Of a stretch of 64,000 nucleotides of DNA, positions 8,604 through 18,540 are shown piece after piece. Made by a program: the position numbers and the translations under genes. Origin of the DNA: JANNPJ01 sp035474375. Lineage in GTDB: Bacteria; Actinomycetota; Actinomycetes; Actinomycetales; Kineosporiaceae. The notes beneath the pieces were generated by a model. The model made no database searches and had not been told where the DNA came from. It saw nothing but the letters and a program-made list of their open reading frames with translations. Numbering within the stretch: the first letter of the stretch is position 1; each line of letters opens with the position of its first letter. The stretch covers positions 5,525-69,524 of the forward strand of contig DATINJ010000288.1 of the NCBI GenBank assembly GCA_035474375.1, written 5' to 3'.

Positions 8604-11081
8604 TCAGGCGCTGCGGGCCAGACCGGTGAGGCCGGCAGCGAGCAGGGTGGTGCCCGCGTAGCCGACCACGGTGGAAAGGTAGAGCCAGTCGCGCAGGATC
8701 CACTCGGTGGTGGTGGAGCTCTTGGGCTGCCAGTTCTCGCCTTGATGCAGGTTGAGGATCGGGGTGATGTTCTCCAGGGCGTACGCCGGAACCGACAGGC
8801 AGGGGTAGGCGTCGGCGCACCGCGACGCGGTCACCGTGGGCTGCGGGGCGGTGTCTCCGACCTGGATGAACGAGTCCGCCCGGGCGCCCAGCCAGACCGT
8901 CCCCACGGTGACCAGGTACAGCACCAGCAGCGCCCAGACCGCGCGGCCAGGACGATACCCGTGGCCGAGGCTGCGGCCGAGGAACCAGGCCCAGGCTTTG
9001 GCCGGTCCGGTCAGATCGCCGCGGGCGAGGAGGTCGTCCTGCTGGGCGATCGCCACCGTGGTGGCCTCGTCGATCTGGCCGTTGCTCCGGTACACCGCCG
9101 CGATCTGCTGGTAGGGCTCGGGATGGTAGCCGGTCTGACGCCGGATCCATTCCACCCGATCGGCCGGAGAACGGGGCGCCCGGTCGCTCAGCCGGCCGTA
9201 GCTGAAACCGGCCAACCACAACCGGCCCCCGGTCGGCCAACTGGCGAGGTCGTCGTCCAGCTCTCCAACGCTGGTCCGGCGCAGGTCCAGGTTTCCGGTC
9301 GGCGGGACAGCGATCTGTCGCCAGCGAAAACTTCCACTGACGGTCGACCCGGCCGCCAGGAATTCGGCGTTGAAGGCACCGCCGCTGCAATTGAGATCGC
9401 CGGTGATCTGCGCGGTATTGAGGCGCACCGACCCCTCCGCGATGAAACCGGCACCGAGCAGCACACCTGCGCCGACCCGGAGCGCCCGAGCAAAGAGCGA
9501 GAACCCGCCGGGGTTGTGGAATGTGCTGGCGCTGCAATCCAAAAGCCCGCCGATCCGAGCCCGGTTCAACCGGACCTGCCCCTCGGCGCGGAAACCGTGG
9601 TGCAACAGCACGCTGTCGTCGACCTCGATGCCGACCAGGTTCAGGGCGATGGCGTCCGGGTTTTCCGGCATGGCCGGGTTGACGAAGGTGCCGCCACGAC
9701 AGCCCAGGTGCCCGCCGAGCCGCGCCCCGGCCAGCAGAACCTCACCGACGGCATGAAACCCGTCACTCAGATCGACATTCCCGCTGATCTCGGAATCCGC
9801 GAAGCTGAGCGCCGGCTTACCCGGGTTCCGGAAGGTCGCGCCTCGGCATTGCACCAGGCCGCCGATCTTGGCACCGACGAAGTTCACCTCACCCTCAGCT
9901 ACCAACCCCCAGTTGTCGACGAGGACGCTACCGAGCAACAGGTCGCCGTCCACCGTGAGATTGACCGCCCGCAGGGCCGCACGACCGGGGTTGGCGAAAC
10001 GGCCTCCCGGGCAACTGAGGTTGCCGCCGATCTGGACGCCCCGCAGGCGGATGCTGCCGACCGAGCTGAAGCCGTCATGGAAGTACACGCTGCCCTGGAT
10101 CCGGGCACCGCTGGCCCAGATCGACTCCTCACCGGCGGGATTCACGAAGGTTCCGCCGGTGCAGTCCCAGCTGCCACCGATCTGCGCGCCGAACAGTCGA
10201 ACCGCCCCGGTCGCGGTGAATCCCGCGCGCATGAAGAGACCGCCACCGACGTCCATCCGGTTACCCGAGAAGGCCTTGGTCTGCCGACCGTCGAAGGTCC
10301 CGTCGTCGCAGACCAGGTCGCCGCCGATCCGAGCTCGGTCGAAGAGCACCCGCCCCTGGGCAGCGAACCCTTCATCGAGGAAGACGTTTGCGCTGATGTC
10401 GGCACCAGACGCCGTCAGCACATCCTGGCCCGGGTTAGCGAACCGGCCACCCGAACAGTTCAGGTTGCCGCCAATGCGTGCTCCCGGCAGGAGCACGCTG
10501 CCTTCGGCGGTGAACCCGTCGCCGATGATCAGTGCCCCGGTGACCTGCATTCGGGTGCCCAGCAGGGCCACCCGGACACCGACCCGATCGACGTCGTCCA
10601 TCTGCCCCTGAATACCAGCGCCGTTCGCGAGCAGCGCCCCGCTGATCACGGCATCCCGCAGAATCACCGTTCCCGAGATCGCCGAACCGACCAGTTTCAG
10701 GGTGCTGGCGCAGCTCATCTGCTCGGCGGACAGGCCGGGCAGCCGGCACCGGATCAGGCTCAGCCCGGCCACCTCGGCATGGTCAAGGTTGATCGGGTTG
10801 TCGATGATGCAGTCGAGAAGCTCGAGTGGAACCGGAAGCCGCTGCCAGTCCCACTCCACCTCGCCGACCAGTCGCGCGCCGCGAATGCGCACCCCTCGAG
10901 AGTGCGTCCGGACGGCGGTTCGCCCAGTCAGGAGATCGAGCAGTGCAGCTGCGGAGATCTGCCGGTCCGGGCCCCAGATCGCATCGCGGTCCAGTGCGTC
11001 GTAGTCCTGGCCGCCGAGGTCGTGGGGCCCGAATTCGATGACCGTTCCCGCTTGGGCACCGACCAGCAACCGCTGGGCCAC
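8604..11081 (-). CDS. Large membrane-anchored repeat protein with predicted beta-helix
   Basis: 825 residues. After about 100 unique residues comes a long array of units with the pattern A-x-I-G-G-x-L-x-C-x-G-G-x-F-x-NPG, at least eight clear copies about 60-70 residues apart, alternating with hydrophobic/Gly segments such as GFxAxGxVxL. Such repeats suggest a right-handed parallel beta-helix, each unit placing one Cys at the same position. The C-terminal third has two membrane segments (about 703-727 and 797-820). Similar actinobacterial proteins are often labelled membrane-associated oxidoreductase, but I see no cofactor motif to support that. The start is a GTG with no clear ribosome-binding site. 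It is followed upstream by the small gene at 11093-11575, same strand. Confidence 0.7.
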   Translation of the reverse strand: MAQRLLVGAQAGTVIEFGPHDLGGQDYDALDRDAIWGPDRQISAAALLDLLTGRTAVRTHSRGVRIRGARLVGEVEWDWQRLPVPLELLDCIIDNPINLDHAEVAGLSLIRCRLPGLSAEQMSCASTLKLVGSAISGTVILRDAVISGALLANGAGIQGQMDDVDRVGVRVALLGTRMQVTGALIIGDGFTAEGSVLLPGARIGGNLNCSGGRFANPGQDVLTASGADISANVFLDEGFAAQGRVLFDRARIGGDLVCDDGTFDGRQTKAFSGNRMDVGGGLFMRAGFTATGAVRLFGAQIGGSWDCTGGTFVNPAGEESIWASGARIQGSVYFHDGFSSVGSIRLRGVQIGGNLSCPGGRFANPGRAALRAVNLTVDGDLLLGSVLVDNWGLVAEGEVNFVGAKIGGLVQCRGATFRNPGKPALSFADSEISGNVDLSDGFHAVGEVLLAGARLGGHLGCRGGTFVNPAMPENPDAIALNLVGIEVDDSVLLHHGFRAEGQVRLNRARIGGLLDCSASTFHNPGGFSLFARALRVGAGVLLGAGFIAEGSVRLNTAQITGDLNCSGGAFNAEFLAAGSTVSGSFRWRQIAVPPTGNLDLRRTSVGELDDDLASWPTGGRLWLAGFSYGRLSDRAPRSPADRVEWIRRQTGYHPEPYQQIAAVYRSNGQIDEATTVAIAQQDDLLARGDLTGPAKAWAWFLGRSLGHGYRPGRAVWALLVLYLVTVGTVWLGARADSFIQVGDTAPQPTVTASRCADAYPCLSVPAYALENITPILNLHQGENWQPKSSTTTEWILRDWLYLSTVVGYAGTTLLAAGLTGLARSA

Positions 11082-11092
11082 AGTATTATTCG

Positions 11093-11575
11093 TCAGTTAC
11101 GCCCCTGTAGATGTGCCATGGTTCTCGGCTCCGGGATGGCCTCGAGCACACCCGGCAAGGTTTGCCAGCCGTCCCAATCCTGGTTGAGCGTCACCTTCCC
11201 ATTCTGGAACCGGAGGATGATCCCGTCCACGGTGTAGTCGGCGACGATGACCCCGCGCGCACCGTCGACGGCGGCGAGCGTTTGGGCGAGCCGCATCATG
11301 CTCTGCGCCACCGGGCTGTCGACCAGTTGCTCGTCCACCGGATCGGTGAAGACCAGGGTGAGGTTGCTGTCCAGGCCGTAGAGGTCGGTGACGGCTCGCC
11401 GGTCGACGTCGTCGGGCAGGAATCCGTAGATCAGAAACTGGGCTGTGTTGATCTCGGGAGCACCCTCTGGCCCCTGGCTCACCGGTACACCGAGTGCGGT
11501 AGCCATCCGGGTGATGGCCTCGGTCTCCGGATCGGCAAAGGGGAGGTAGGCAAGAAGTTTGTACTCTTCCGCCAC
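11093..11575 (-). CDS. Small SitI3-like protein
   Basis: 160 residues, cytoplasmic, no signal peptide. The start is the GTG at 11575, which has AGGAGG 8 nt upstream; the open frame continues to 11881 but that part has no comparable signal. The second half (MMRLAQTLAAVDG, a short GVIVADY stretch, IILRFQNGKVTLNQDWDGW) resembles the SitI3 family, named after an immunity protein of a myxobacterial toxin but widespread in actinomycetes with unknown roles. Assignment is by pattern only. It precedes the beta-helix membrane gene by 11 bp, so the two are probably co-transcribed. Divergent from recC. Confidence 0.5.
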   Translation of the reverse strand: MAEEYKLLAYLPFADPETEAITRMATALGVPVSQGPEGAPEINTAQFLIYGFLPDDVDRRAVTDLYGLDSNLTLVFTDPVDEQLVDSPVAQSMMRLAQTLAAVDGARGVIVADYTVDGIILRFQNGKVTLNQDWDGWQTLPGVLEAIPEPRTMAHLQGRN

Positions 11576-11737
11576 AATCGTCACCTCCTGAAACTCGATG
11601 CTCAGAAACTTAGCCGAACCAGACTTCTCAGGCGATAAGGGCGGGCTCGCAGCAGGCGATCCCCCGACCGTGATCTCGGCACGCCCGGGATATGGCTTTA
11701 GGCGGGTCCTGGCGGTTGAGCGCGGTATGAAGAGGGG

Positions 11738-14700
11738 GTGCTGCATCTTCACCGCGCGGAGCGGTCCGATCGGCTGGTTGAGGCCCTGGGTGAAGTGCTC
11801 GCCGTCCCGCTCGCTGACCCGTTCACCGCGGAGGTCATCGCCGTCCCGGCCAAAGGCGTCGAGCGCTGGCTCAGCCAGCAACTCTCCAGCGTTCTGGGCA
11901 CTGGGCCGGCGGGCGCCGAAGGAGTCAGCGCGAACCTCGCCTTTCCCAGCCCGGACCGGCTCGTCGCGCAGGCGATCCAGGCGGTCGCCGGCCGCAACCC
12001 GGACGACGACCCGTGGGCCGCGGCCCGGGTGTTATGGACGACGCTGGCGGTTGTCGACGACTGCGTGCAGGAACCCTGGTGCGGCGTCCTCGCAGCTCAC
12101 CTGGGTACTGGGCACGACGATCATCGTCGCGGACGGCGCTGGGCGACCGCGGCGATGCTGGCCAACCGCTTCACCGCTTACGGAGCCGAACGCCCCCAGA
12201 TGCTCCTCGACTGGGCCCACCAGCGGGACACCGACGGGACCGGCACGGCCCTGCCCGACCACCTGCGCTGGCAAGCCGAACTCTGGCGGCGGCTGCGTGC
12301 CCGGATCGGCACCGAGAGTGCCGCCGAGCGGCTGGCCGCCGTCTGTGCCGCGCTGCGCGCCGAACCCGATCGCAGCGATCTGCCACCACGAATCTCGATC
12401 TTCGGTCCGACCCGGCTGAGCACCGAACAACTCACCGTGATCGACGCGCTGGCCGCCGGTCGCGACGTCCACCTGTGGCTACCGCATCCCAGCCCGCGGA
12501 TGTGGGACTGGCTGCGCGCCGCCGCCCCGGCGTTGCGCCGCAAGGACGACATCACCGGGCTCTCGGTGACCAATCCGCTGCTGGCCAGCCTCGCCCGAGA
12601 CACCCGCGAGCTGCAGCAACGGCTGCTGCCCTTGGCCGCGAACGGCACGGATACCCATCACCCGGTCGGCCCGGCCCACCCAGCGGGCCCGACCGCTTCG
12701 GGTCCAGCCGCTCCGGGTCCAGCCGCTCCGGGTCCGGCCGCTCCGAGCTCAGCCGCTGCGGGCTCGCTGCTCGCGCAGCTCCAGGATGCGGTCCGGGACG
12801 ACCGGAGCCCGACCCGGACGGCGAGTGCGGACGCGACCGTCCAGGTGCACGCCTGCCACGGCCCGGCCCGCCAGGTCGAGGTCCTCAGAGAGGCCCTGCT
12901 GCACGCCTTTGCCGACGATCCGACGCTGGAACCGCGCGACGTCCTGGTGATGTGCCCGGACGTCGAGACCTACGCACCGCTGATCCGAGCCAGCTTCGGC
13001 CAAGGTGCGGCCGCCGGGGTGAGCGGGCACCCGGGGCACCAGCTGCGGGTCCGGCTGGCCGACCGGTCGCTGGCCCAGACCAACCCGTTGCTGGACAGCA
13101 TCACCACCATGCTTGGGTTGGCCGGTGATCGGGTCACCGCCAGCCAGGTGCTCGATCTGGCCGCCACCGCACCCGTGCGTCACCGGTTCGAGTTCGACGA
13201 CGACGACCTGGAACAACTGCGCACCTGGGCGGCACAGTCCGGCGTCCGCTGGGGAATCAGCGCTCAGCAACGGCGGGCCTACGGGCTCGAGCAGATCCAG
13301 CAGAACACCTGGCTGACCGGCCTCGATCGGCTACTGCTCGGGGTCGCAGCGGACGAGACCGAGCTCAACTGGCTGGGCCGGGCACTGCCACTGGACGACG
13401 TCGACAGCACCGACGTGCACCTGGCCGGTCGACTCAGCGAACTGATCGACCGGTTGTGGTCCGTGCTGGCCTCGTTGCAGGGCCCGCACCCGGCGGCCGA
13501 GTGGGCGCTGCGGCTCAACCGCGGCCTGGAACTACTCACCGACGTCCGCGAGCGCGACGCCTGGCAGTTGTCCCAGGCGCAACGGGAGCTGTCCGAGGCG
13601 GTCGAGCACGCCGGGTCGGCACCGCTGCAGTTGGCCGACGTCCGGGCGATGCTCACCGATCGGCTGGCCGGGCGCCCGACCCGGGCCAACTTCCGCACCG
13701 GCGAGCTGACCGTGGCCACCCTGGTACCGATGCGCTCGGTGCCACACCGAGTGGTGGCCCTGCTCGGCCTGGACGACGACGTCTTTCCCCGCGCGGCGGG
13801 GGTGGACGGCGACGACATCCTGGCGGTCGATCCCTGCATCGGCGAGCGGGATCGGCGCAGCGAGGACCGGCAGTTGCTGCTGGACGCCGTGATGTCGGCG
13901 AGCGAGCGGCTGATCGTGCTCTACACCGGGGCGGATCCGGTCACCGGAACCACCCGGCCACCGGCCGTTCCGCTCGGCGAACTGCTGGATGTGATCACCG
14001 TGCTGAGCGCCGCCGACATCGTGAAACGGCACCCGCTGCAACCCTTTGCCCCCCGCAACGTGGACGCCGTGGAGCCGTTCAGTTTCGATCTCGCCGCGCT
14101 GCGGGGCGCTCGGGCAGCAGTCGGTCAGCAGCATGCGGATCCACCCCTGCTGGCGGTGCCGTTGCCGCCGGTGGACCTCGCCGGAGTTGATCTGGCCGAC
14201 TTGATCGCCTTTGTTCAGCACCCGGTACAGGGCTTCCTGCGGCAACGGCTGCTGGTTCGGATCCCGAGCGCGCAGACCGAGCTGCGCGATCGGTTGGACC
14301 CGGAACTCGACGGCCTGGCCACCTGGGACATCGGCGAACGGCTGCTCACCGCCCGGCTGCGCGGCGTCAACGCCGGGGCCTTCCGGGATGCCGAGCTACG
14401 CCGGGGAACGCTGCCTCCGCTGCGGCTGGGCCAGCGCGTCCTGGACGACCTGGAACTCAATATCGATGCGCTGGTGCAGGCGTGCCTTCCGGTGCATGCC
14501 GGGCCGGTCAGCACCGTAGACGTCGATCTCGATCTGGGCAACGGACGGCGGTTGAGCGGCACGGTGACCGGCGTCCATTCCGGGGTGCTGGCGAGTTCCT
14601 CGTACTCCTCGCTGGCGGGCAAGCATCGAATCGCTGCCTGGGTGCGGCTGCTCGCGATCGCTGCCAGCCACCCCGAGCGCTCCTGGCAGGCGCTGACGAC

Positions 14701-15103
14701 CGGGCGAGGGGCGTTCGGGCGGACCCGGCGCTCCACCCTGGACTCGCCCACCGACCCGCTCGCCGTCCTGAAGGAGTTGGTCGCCCTGCGAGACCAAGGG
14801 CTTTGCGAGCCGTTGCCACTGATCGCCGGAGCCAGCACCGCGTACGCCGAGCGGCGCAGTTCCGGCTCGACCATCGAGGAGGCGAGCGCGGCCGCGGCCA
14901 AGGCGTGGAACGATCGATTCGGCGACAACACCGACCGGCATCTGATCTACGTCTACGGCCAGACCCCGCGGTTCGAGCCCTTGCTGGCGGCCAGGCCCAC
15001 CTCGAGCGAGGCCGGCTGGTACGACGAGCCCAGCCGGTTCGGTGTCCTGGCCCGGCGGTTGTGGACGCCGCTGCTGGCGCACGAGCAGGTGGGGCAGCCG
15101 TGA
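11738..15103 (+). CDS. recC: Exodeoxyribonuclease V subunit gamma (RecC)
   Basis: 1121-residue RecC, the Chi-recognition scaffold of RecBCD. The N-terminus (LHRAERSDRLVEAL, then VPAKGVERWLSQQL) is characteristic, as are IFGPTRLSTEQ, VMCPDVETYAPLI and GLDDDVFPR further on. Length agrees with the family. A Pro/Ala linker at about residues 301-344 is encoded by tandem 15-bp units (GPAAP repeats, 12686-12760), apparently a lineage-specific expansion. The start is GTG preceded by an AAGAGGGG stretch. The gene ends in a GTGA overlap with recB, so the three subunits are translationally coupled and made in balance. Confidence 0.95.
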   Translation: MLHLHRAERSDRLVEALGEVLAVPLADPFTAEVIAVPAKGVERWLSQQLSSVLGTGPAGAEGVSANLAFPSPDRLVAQAIQAVAGRNPDDDPWAAARVLWTTLAVVDDCVQEPWCGVLAAHLGTGHDDHRRGRRWATAAMLANRFTAYGAERPQMLLDWAHQRDTDGTGTALPDHLRWQAELWRRLRARIGTESAAERLAAVCAALRAEPDRSDLPPRISIFGPTRLSTEQLTVIDALAAGRDVHLWLPHPSPRMWDWLRAAAPALRRKDDITGLSVTNPLLASLARDTRELQQRLLPLAANGTDTHHPVGPAHPAGPTASGPAAPGPAAPGPAAPSSAAAGSLLAQLQDAVRDDRSPTRTASADATVQVHACHGPARQVEVLREALLHAFADDPTLEPRDVLVMCPDVETYAPLIRASFGQGAAAGVSGHPGHQLRVRLADRSLAQTNPLLDSITTMLGLAGDRVTASQVLDLAATAPVRHRFEFDDDDLEQLRTWAAQSGVRWGISAQQRRAYGLEQIQQNTWLTGLDRLLLGVAADETELNWLGRALPLDDVDSTDVHLAGRLSELIDRLWSVLASLQGPHPAAEWALRLNRGLELLTDVRERDAWQLSQAQRELSEAVEHAGSAPLQLADVRAMLTDRLAGRPTRANFRTGELTVATLVPMRSVPHRVVALLGLDDDVFPRAAGVDGDDILAVDPCIGERDRRSEDRQLLLDAVMSASERLIVLYTGADPVTGTTRPPAVPLGELLDVITVLSAADIVKRHPLQPFAPRNVDAVEPFSFDLAALRGARAAVGQQHADPPLLAVPLPPVDLAGVDLADLIAFVQHPVQGFLRQRLLVRIPSAQTELRDRLDPELDGLATWDIGERLLTARLRGVNAGAFRDAELRRGTLPPLRLGQRVLDDLELNIDALVQACLPVHAGPVSTVDVDLDLGNGRRLSGTVTGVHSGVLASSSYSSLAGKHRIAAWVRLLAIAASHPERSWQALTTGRGAFGRTRRSTLDSPTDPLAVLKELVALRDQGLCEPLPLIAGASTAYAERRSSGSTIEEASAAAAKAWNDRFGDNTDRHLIYVYGQTPRFEPLLAARPTSSEAGWYDEPSRFGVLARRLWTPLLAHEQVGQP
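12686..12760 (+). repeat. 15-bp tandem repeats inside recC
   Basis: Five 15-bp units related to GGTCCAGCCGCTCCG, two of them identical (12701-12715, 12716-12730), coding for GPAAP-type pentapeptides in a linker of RecC. The length keeps the frame. Confidence 0.8.
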
Positions 15104-18100
15104 GTTTCGATCTGCTCGGCCCGCTGCCGGACGGAACCGTCGTGCTGGAGGCCAGCGCCGGGACCGGCAAGACGTACGCCATTGCCGCCTTGGCAACCAG
15201 GTATGTTGCCGAGGCCAACATTCCGCTGTCGCAGTTGATGCTGGTCACCTTCGGCCGGGCCGCCACCCAGGAGTTGCGCGAGCGCACCCGGCAACGGCTG
15301 GCCTCGGCCGCCCGCGGCCTGAACGACTTCGCCGCAGCCCGGTTGAGCAGCGACGACGTTCTACGGCACCTGGCCACCGGCAGCGACGAGGACGTGGCCG
15401 AACGACGTCGCCGGCTGATGGTTGCCTTGTCTGACTTCGACGCGGCAACGATCACCACGACGCACAGCTTCTGCCAGCGGATGCTCGACGGGCTGGGCAT
15501 TGCCGGGGACCGCGAGCCTGGTGCGCGGATCGTCGAGACCGTCGACGACGTCGTCACCGAGGTCGCCGCCGATCTGTATCTGCAGTCCTACGCCGGGCAC
15601 GCCGGACCGGCACCGCACCTGTCACCGGCCGCCGCGGTGGAGATCGCCCGGGAGGCGGTGTCCGATCGGCAGGCTCAGCTGGCGCCGTCCGATCAGCCGT
15701 TGGAGACCGAGGTCGGCCAGCGGGTGGCGCTGGCGACGGCGGCCCGAGTAGAGGTGGACCGGCGTAAACGGGCGGCCGGGGTCCGCGATTTCGATGATCT
15801 GCTGATCCTGCTGCGCGATGCGCTGGCGCATCCGGAGCACGGCGCGGAAAGCTGCGCCCGGGTACGAGAGCGGTACCGCGTCGTCCTGGTGGACGAGTTT
15901 CAAGACACCGACCCGGTGCAGTGGGAGGTACTGCGGCGGGCTTTCGCCGGGCAGACCACGCTGGTCCTGATCGGCGACCCCAAGCAGGCGATCTATGCGT
16001 TCCGGGGAGCCGAGGTGCTGAGCTATCTGGACGCCGTCCGGCTCGCCGACCGACACGAGACCCTGGGCACGAACTGGCGCAGCGACGCGGGCCTGCTGCG
16101 CGCCCTGGAACACCTGTACGGCGGCGCTGCGCTCGGGCACCCCGACATCGTGGTGCACCCGGTGGCCGCCGCGACCGCCGACACCCGCCTAACCATGCCT
16201 GAACGCCGGGCAAGCGTGCATGATCACGGGGAGAATGGCGGGGACGAGCGCCGGGCAAGTGTGCATGATCACGGGGAGGATGGCGGGTGGGCGCCGCTGC
16301 GGGTGCGGTGGCTGGATCGCAGCGGGTCGGGACCGCTGGGCAAGACCGGGTTTCCGGTGGTCGGGGCGTTGCGCGAACGGGTCGCCGCGGACCTGGCCGA
16401 CGAACTGGTCCAGTTGCTCACCAGCGGAGCGCAATTGGCTGGCGCACCGGTGCAACCCGGTGATGTCGCTGTCCTGGTTCGCAACCGGCGTCACGTCGAA
16501 GCCGTCCGTCAGGCTCTGGACGCGGCCGGAATCCCCTCCGTTGTCGCGGGATCGACCAGCGTGTTCGAGACTCCGGCGGCGACCGAGTGGCTGTGGTTCC
16601 TGCACGCCTTGGAGCAGCCGCAACGCATTGGCCCGGTCCGGCTGGCCGCGCTCAGCTCGCTGGTCGGGCGCACCGCCGACACCTTGGACGACCGCGCTAC
16701 CACCGAGACCAGCTTGCTGCTCAGGGAACTCGGGCGACTGTTCGACGAGGCGGGATTCGCCGCCGGGTTCGAGCGGTTGGCCGCCCGCACCGACCTCGAC
16801 GCCCGATTGCTGTCTCGAACCGGTGGTGAACGGCGGTTGACCGACCTGCGGCACGTCGCCCAGTTGCTGAACCGGGCTGCCGTCGAGGAGTCGCTCGGGC
16901 TCACCGCCCTGGTCGGGTGGCTGACCGAACGGATCGCCGATCCGGCCGCAGGTAGCGCCGCCGACCGCAGCCGGCGGCTGGAGAGCGATGCCGCGGCCGT
17001 CCACATCGTCACCGTGCACACCAGCAAGGGACTCGAATTCCCGATCACTTACGTGCCTTTCGGCTGGGACGGCGCGAAGAACCCGAACCCGAGCAGCTTG
17101 CTGCTGCACGATCGGGACGGTCGGCGGATTCGAGACATCGGCGGCAAGCAGAGCCCTGGCTACGGGCTGCGCAAGTCGCAGAGCGAACTGGAGGAGGCCG
17201 GGGAAGAGCTGCGGCTGCTCTATGTCGCGCTGACCCGGGCCCAGTCGCAGGTAGTGCTCTGGTGGGCGCCGAGCGCCGGCACCAGCGGGTCGCCGCTACA
17301 CCGGCTCCTCTTCGGTCGAACTCCAGAGGACGTCGAACCTGCTCTGCGGCAATCTGTTCCGGCCGACAGCCGACTCGGCGACCGGTTCGCGGGGTGGGCC
17401 ACGGCCGACGAGGTGAGCGTGCAGCAGGTGGGCGCGGCGCGGGGATTGCGCTGGACGCCCCCGACCGACAATCCACCGGCGTTGGACGTCGCCCGGTTCC
17501 ACCGGTCGATCGACTTGCTTTGGCGGCGGACCTCGTATTCCGCCCTGACCGCGGCGGCCCATGCCGGCTCGGGGATCGGGACCAGCGACTCCGGGATCGG
17601 CAGCTCGGAGGTCACCGGCGGGCTCGACGGCGCGGGGGTGGGTAGCGAACCGGAGCAACCGATCATGGACGACGAACCCGCCCAGCGGTCGATGGTGGAC
17701 GCCGTGGCAGGCGGCGCGCCGTCCACCATGAATGCCCTGCCGAGCGGTCCGGTCTTCGGGACGCTGGTACACGAGGTGTTCGAGCTGGTCGACACGGCGG
17801 CACCGGTCTTCGAGGACGAACTGCGGCGGCGGTGCGAGGAGGTGGTGGCTCTGCGACTGTCGAGCATCGACCCGACCGAGCTGGCCGCCGCGCTCCTGCC
17901 GGTGTTCCGAACCCCGCTGCGGCTGGCCGGGGAGGGCTCCCCGGCCGAAGAACTGGCGCCGACGTTGGCCGCGATTTTGCCCCACAACCGGCTCGCCGAG
18001 CTAGATTTCGAGATGCCGCTGGCGGGCGGCGACCAACCGGGCGCTGATCAGGTCATGCTGACCCACGTCGCTGCCCTGCTGCGCAAGCACCTGAGTGACG

Positions 18101-18540
18101 ACGACCCGCTCGCCGGATACCCGGATCTACTGGACCAGGTCGAGGCTCCACCGTTGCGCGGCTTCCTCAGCGGCAGCATCGACGCCGTCCTGCGCCTTCC
18201 CGGTCCGCGCTACGTCGTCGTCGACTACAAGACCAACCGGTTGGGTCGCGGCGACCTGACCGTGCTGAACTACACCCGCGACGCGCTGGTCGAGGAGATG
18301 CTGCACGCCCACTATCCGCTCCAGGCGCTGCTCTACGGCGTCGCGCTGCATCGCTATCTGCGCTGGCGGCAGCCGGGATACGACCCGGCGCAGCACCTCG
18401 GCCCGATCGCGTACTTGTTCGTCCGCGGCATGGTCGGGCCGCAAACACCGCCCGGCTGCGGGGTTTTCGATTGGCAGCCACCGGTGGCGCTGATCCCGGC
18501 ACTATCCGACCTGCTGGCCGGGACGGGGGCACCGGCATGA
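15100..18540 (+). CDS. recB: Exodeoxyribonuclease V subunit beta (RecB)
   Basis: 1146-residue helicase-nuclease. Walker A EASAGTGKTYA at about residues 17-27, VDEFQDTDPVQW (Walker B) near 263, GDPKQAIYAFRGAE, NWRS, HTSKGLEFPITY and VALTRAQ complete the UvrD-type helicase. The C-terminal RecB nuclease shows GSIDAVLRL and VVDYKTNRL (about residue 1041), so both catalytic parts look intact. The GTG start overlaps the recC stop. Oddities: residues 368-396 are two direct copies of a family A repeat read in frame (ERRASVHDHGE), and the linker before the nuclease (about 820-880) is Gly/Ser-rich and includes a perfect 10-bp inverted repeat (17692-17729). Confidence 0.95.
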   Translation: MSFDLLGPLPDGTVVLEASAGTGKTYAIAALATRYVAEANIPLSQLMLVTFGRAATQELRERTRQRLASAARGLNDFAAARLSSDDVLRHLATGSDEDVAERRRRLMVALSDFDAATITTTHSFCQRMLDGLGIAGDREPGARIVETVDDVVTEVAADLYLQSYAGHAGPAPHLSPAAAVEIAREAVSDRQAQLAPSDQPLETEVGQRVALATAARVEVDRRKRAAGVRDFDDLLILLRDALAHPEHGAESCARVRERYRVVLVDEFQDTDPVQWEVLRRAFAGQTTLVLIGDPKQAIYAFRGAEVLSYLDAVRLADRHETLGTNWRSDAGLLRALEHLYGGAALGHPDIVVHPVAAATADTRLTMPERRASVHDHGENGGDERRASVHDHGEDGGWAPLRVRWLDRSGSGPLGKTGFPVVGALRERVAADLADELVQLLTSGAQLAGAPVQPGDVAVLVRNRRHVEAVRQALDAAGIPSVVAGSTSVFETPAATEWLWFLHALEQPQRIGPVRLAALSSLVGRTADTLDDRATTETSLLLRELGRLFDEAGFAAGFERLAARTDLDARLLSRTGGERRLTDLRHVAQLLNRAAVEESLGLTALVGWLTERIADPAAGSAADRSRRLESDAAAVHIVTVHTSKGLEFPITYVPFGWDGAKNPNPSSLLLHDRDGRRIRDIGGKQSPGYGLRKSQSELEEAGEELRLLYVALTRAQSQVVLWWAPSAGTSGSPLHRLLFGRTPEDVEPALRQSVPADSRLGDRFAGWATADEVSVQQVGAARGLRWTPPTDNPPALDVARFHRSIDLLWRRTSYSALTAAAHAGSGIGTSDSGIGSSEVTGGLDGAGVGSEPEQPIMDDEPAQRSMVDAVAGGAPSTMNALPSGPVFGTLVHEVFELVDTAAPVFEDELRRRCEEVVALRLSSIDPTELAAALLPVFRTPLRLAGEGSPAEELAPTLAAILPHNRLAELDFEMPLAGGDQPGADQVMLTHVAALLRKHLSDDDPLAGYPDLLDQVEAPPLRGFLSGSIDAVLRLPGPRYVVVDYKTNRLGRGDLTVLNYTRDALVEEMLHAHYPLQALLYGVALHRYLRWRQPGYDPAQHLGPIAYLFVRGMVGPQTPPGCGVFDWQPPVALIPALSDLLAGTGAPA
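16201..16287. repeat. Two family A repeat units inserted in frame in recB
   Basis: Two 42-bp units (16201-16242 and 16246-16287) with few differences, 45-bp period. Each contains GCAAGCGTGCATGATCACGGG or its one-base variant, which is the reverse complement of the repeat core at 63947. Each unit adds 15 residues without breaking the frame. Confidence 0.88.

Noticed and set aside
8604..11081. Oxidoreductase function for the beta-helix protein
   Set aside because: No nucleotide, flavin, iron-sulfur or heme motif could be found; the label appears to be inherited annotation.
8742..11237. Plus-strand open frame of 831 codons
   Set aside because: Antisense to the beta-helix repeat gene; low-quality composition and no start signal.
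14482..15099. N-terminal extension of RecB by about 200 residues
   Set aside because: This part overlaps the end of recC in another frame and reads as shadow sequence; RecB homology starts exactly at the GTG at 15100.
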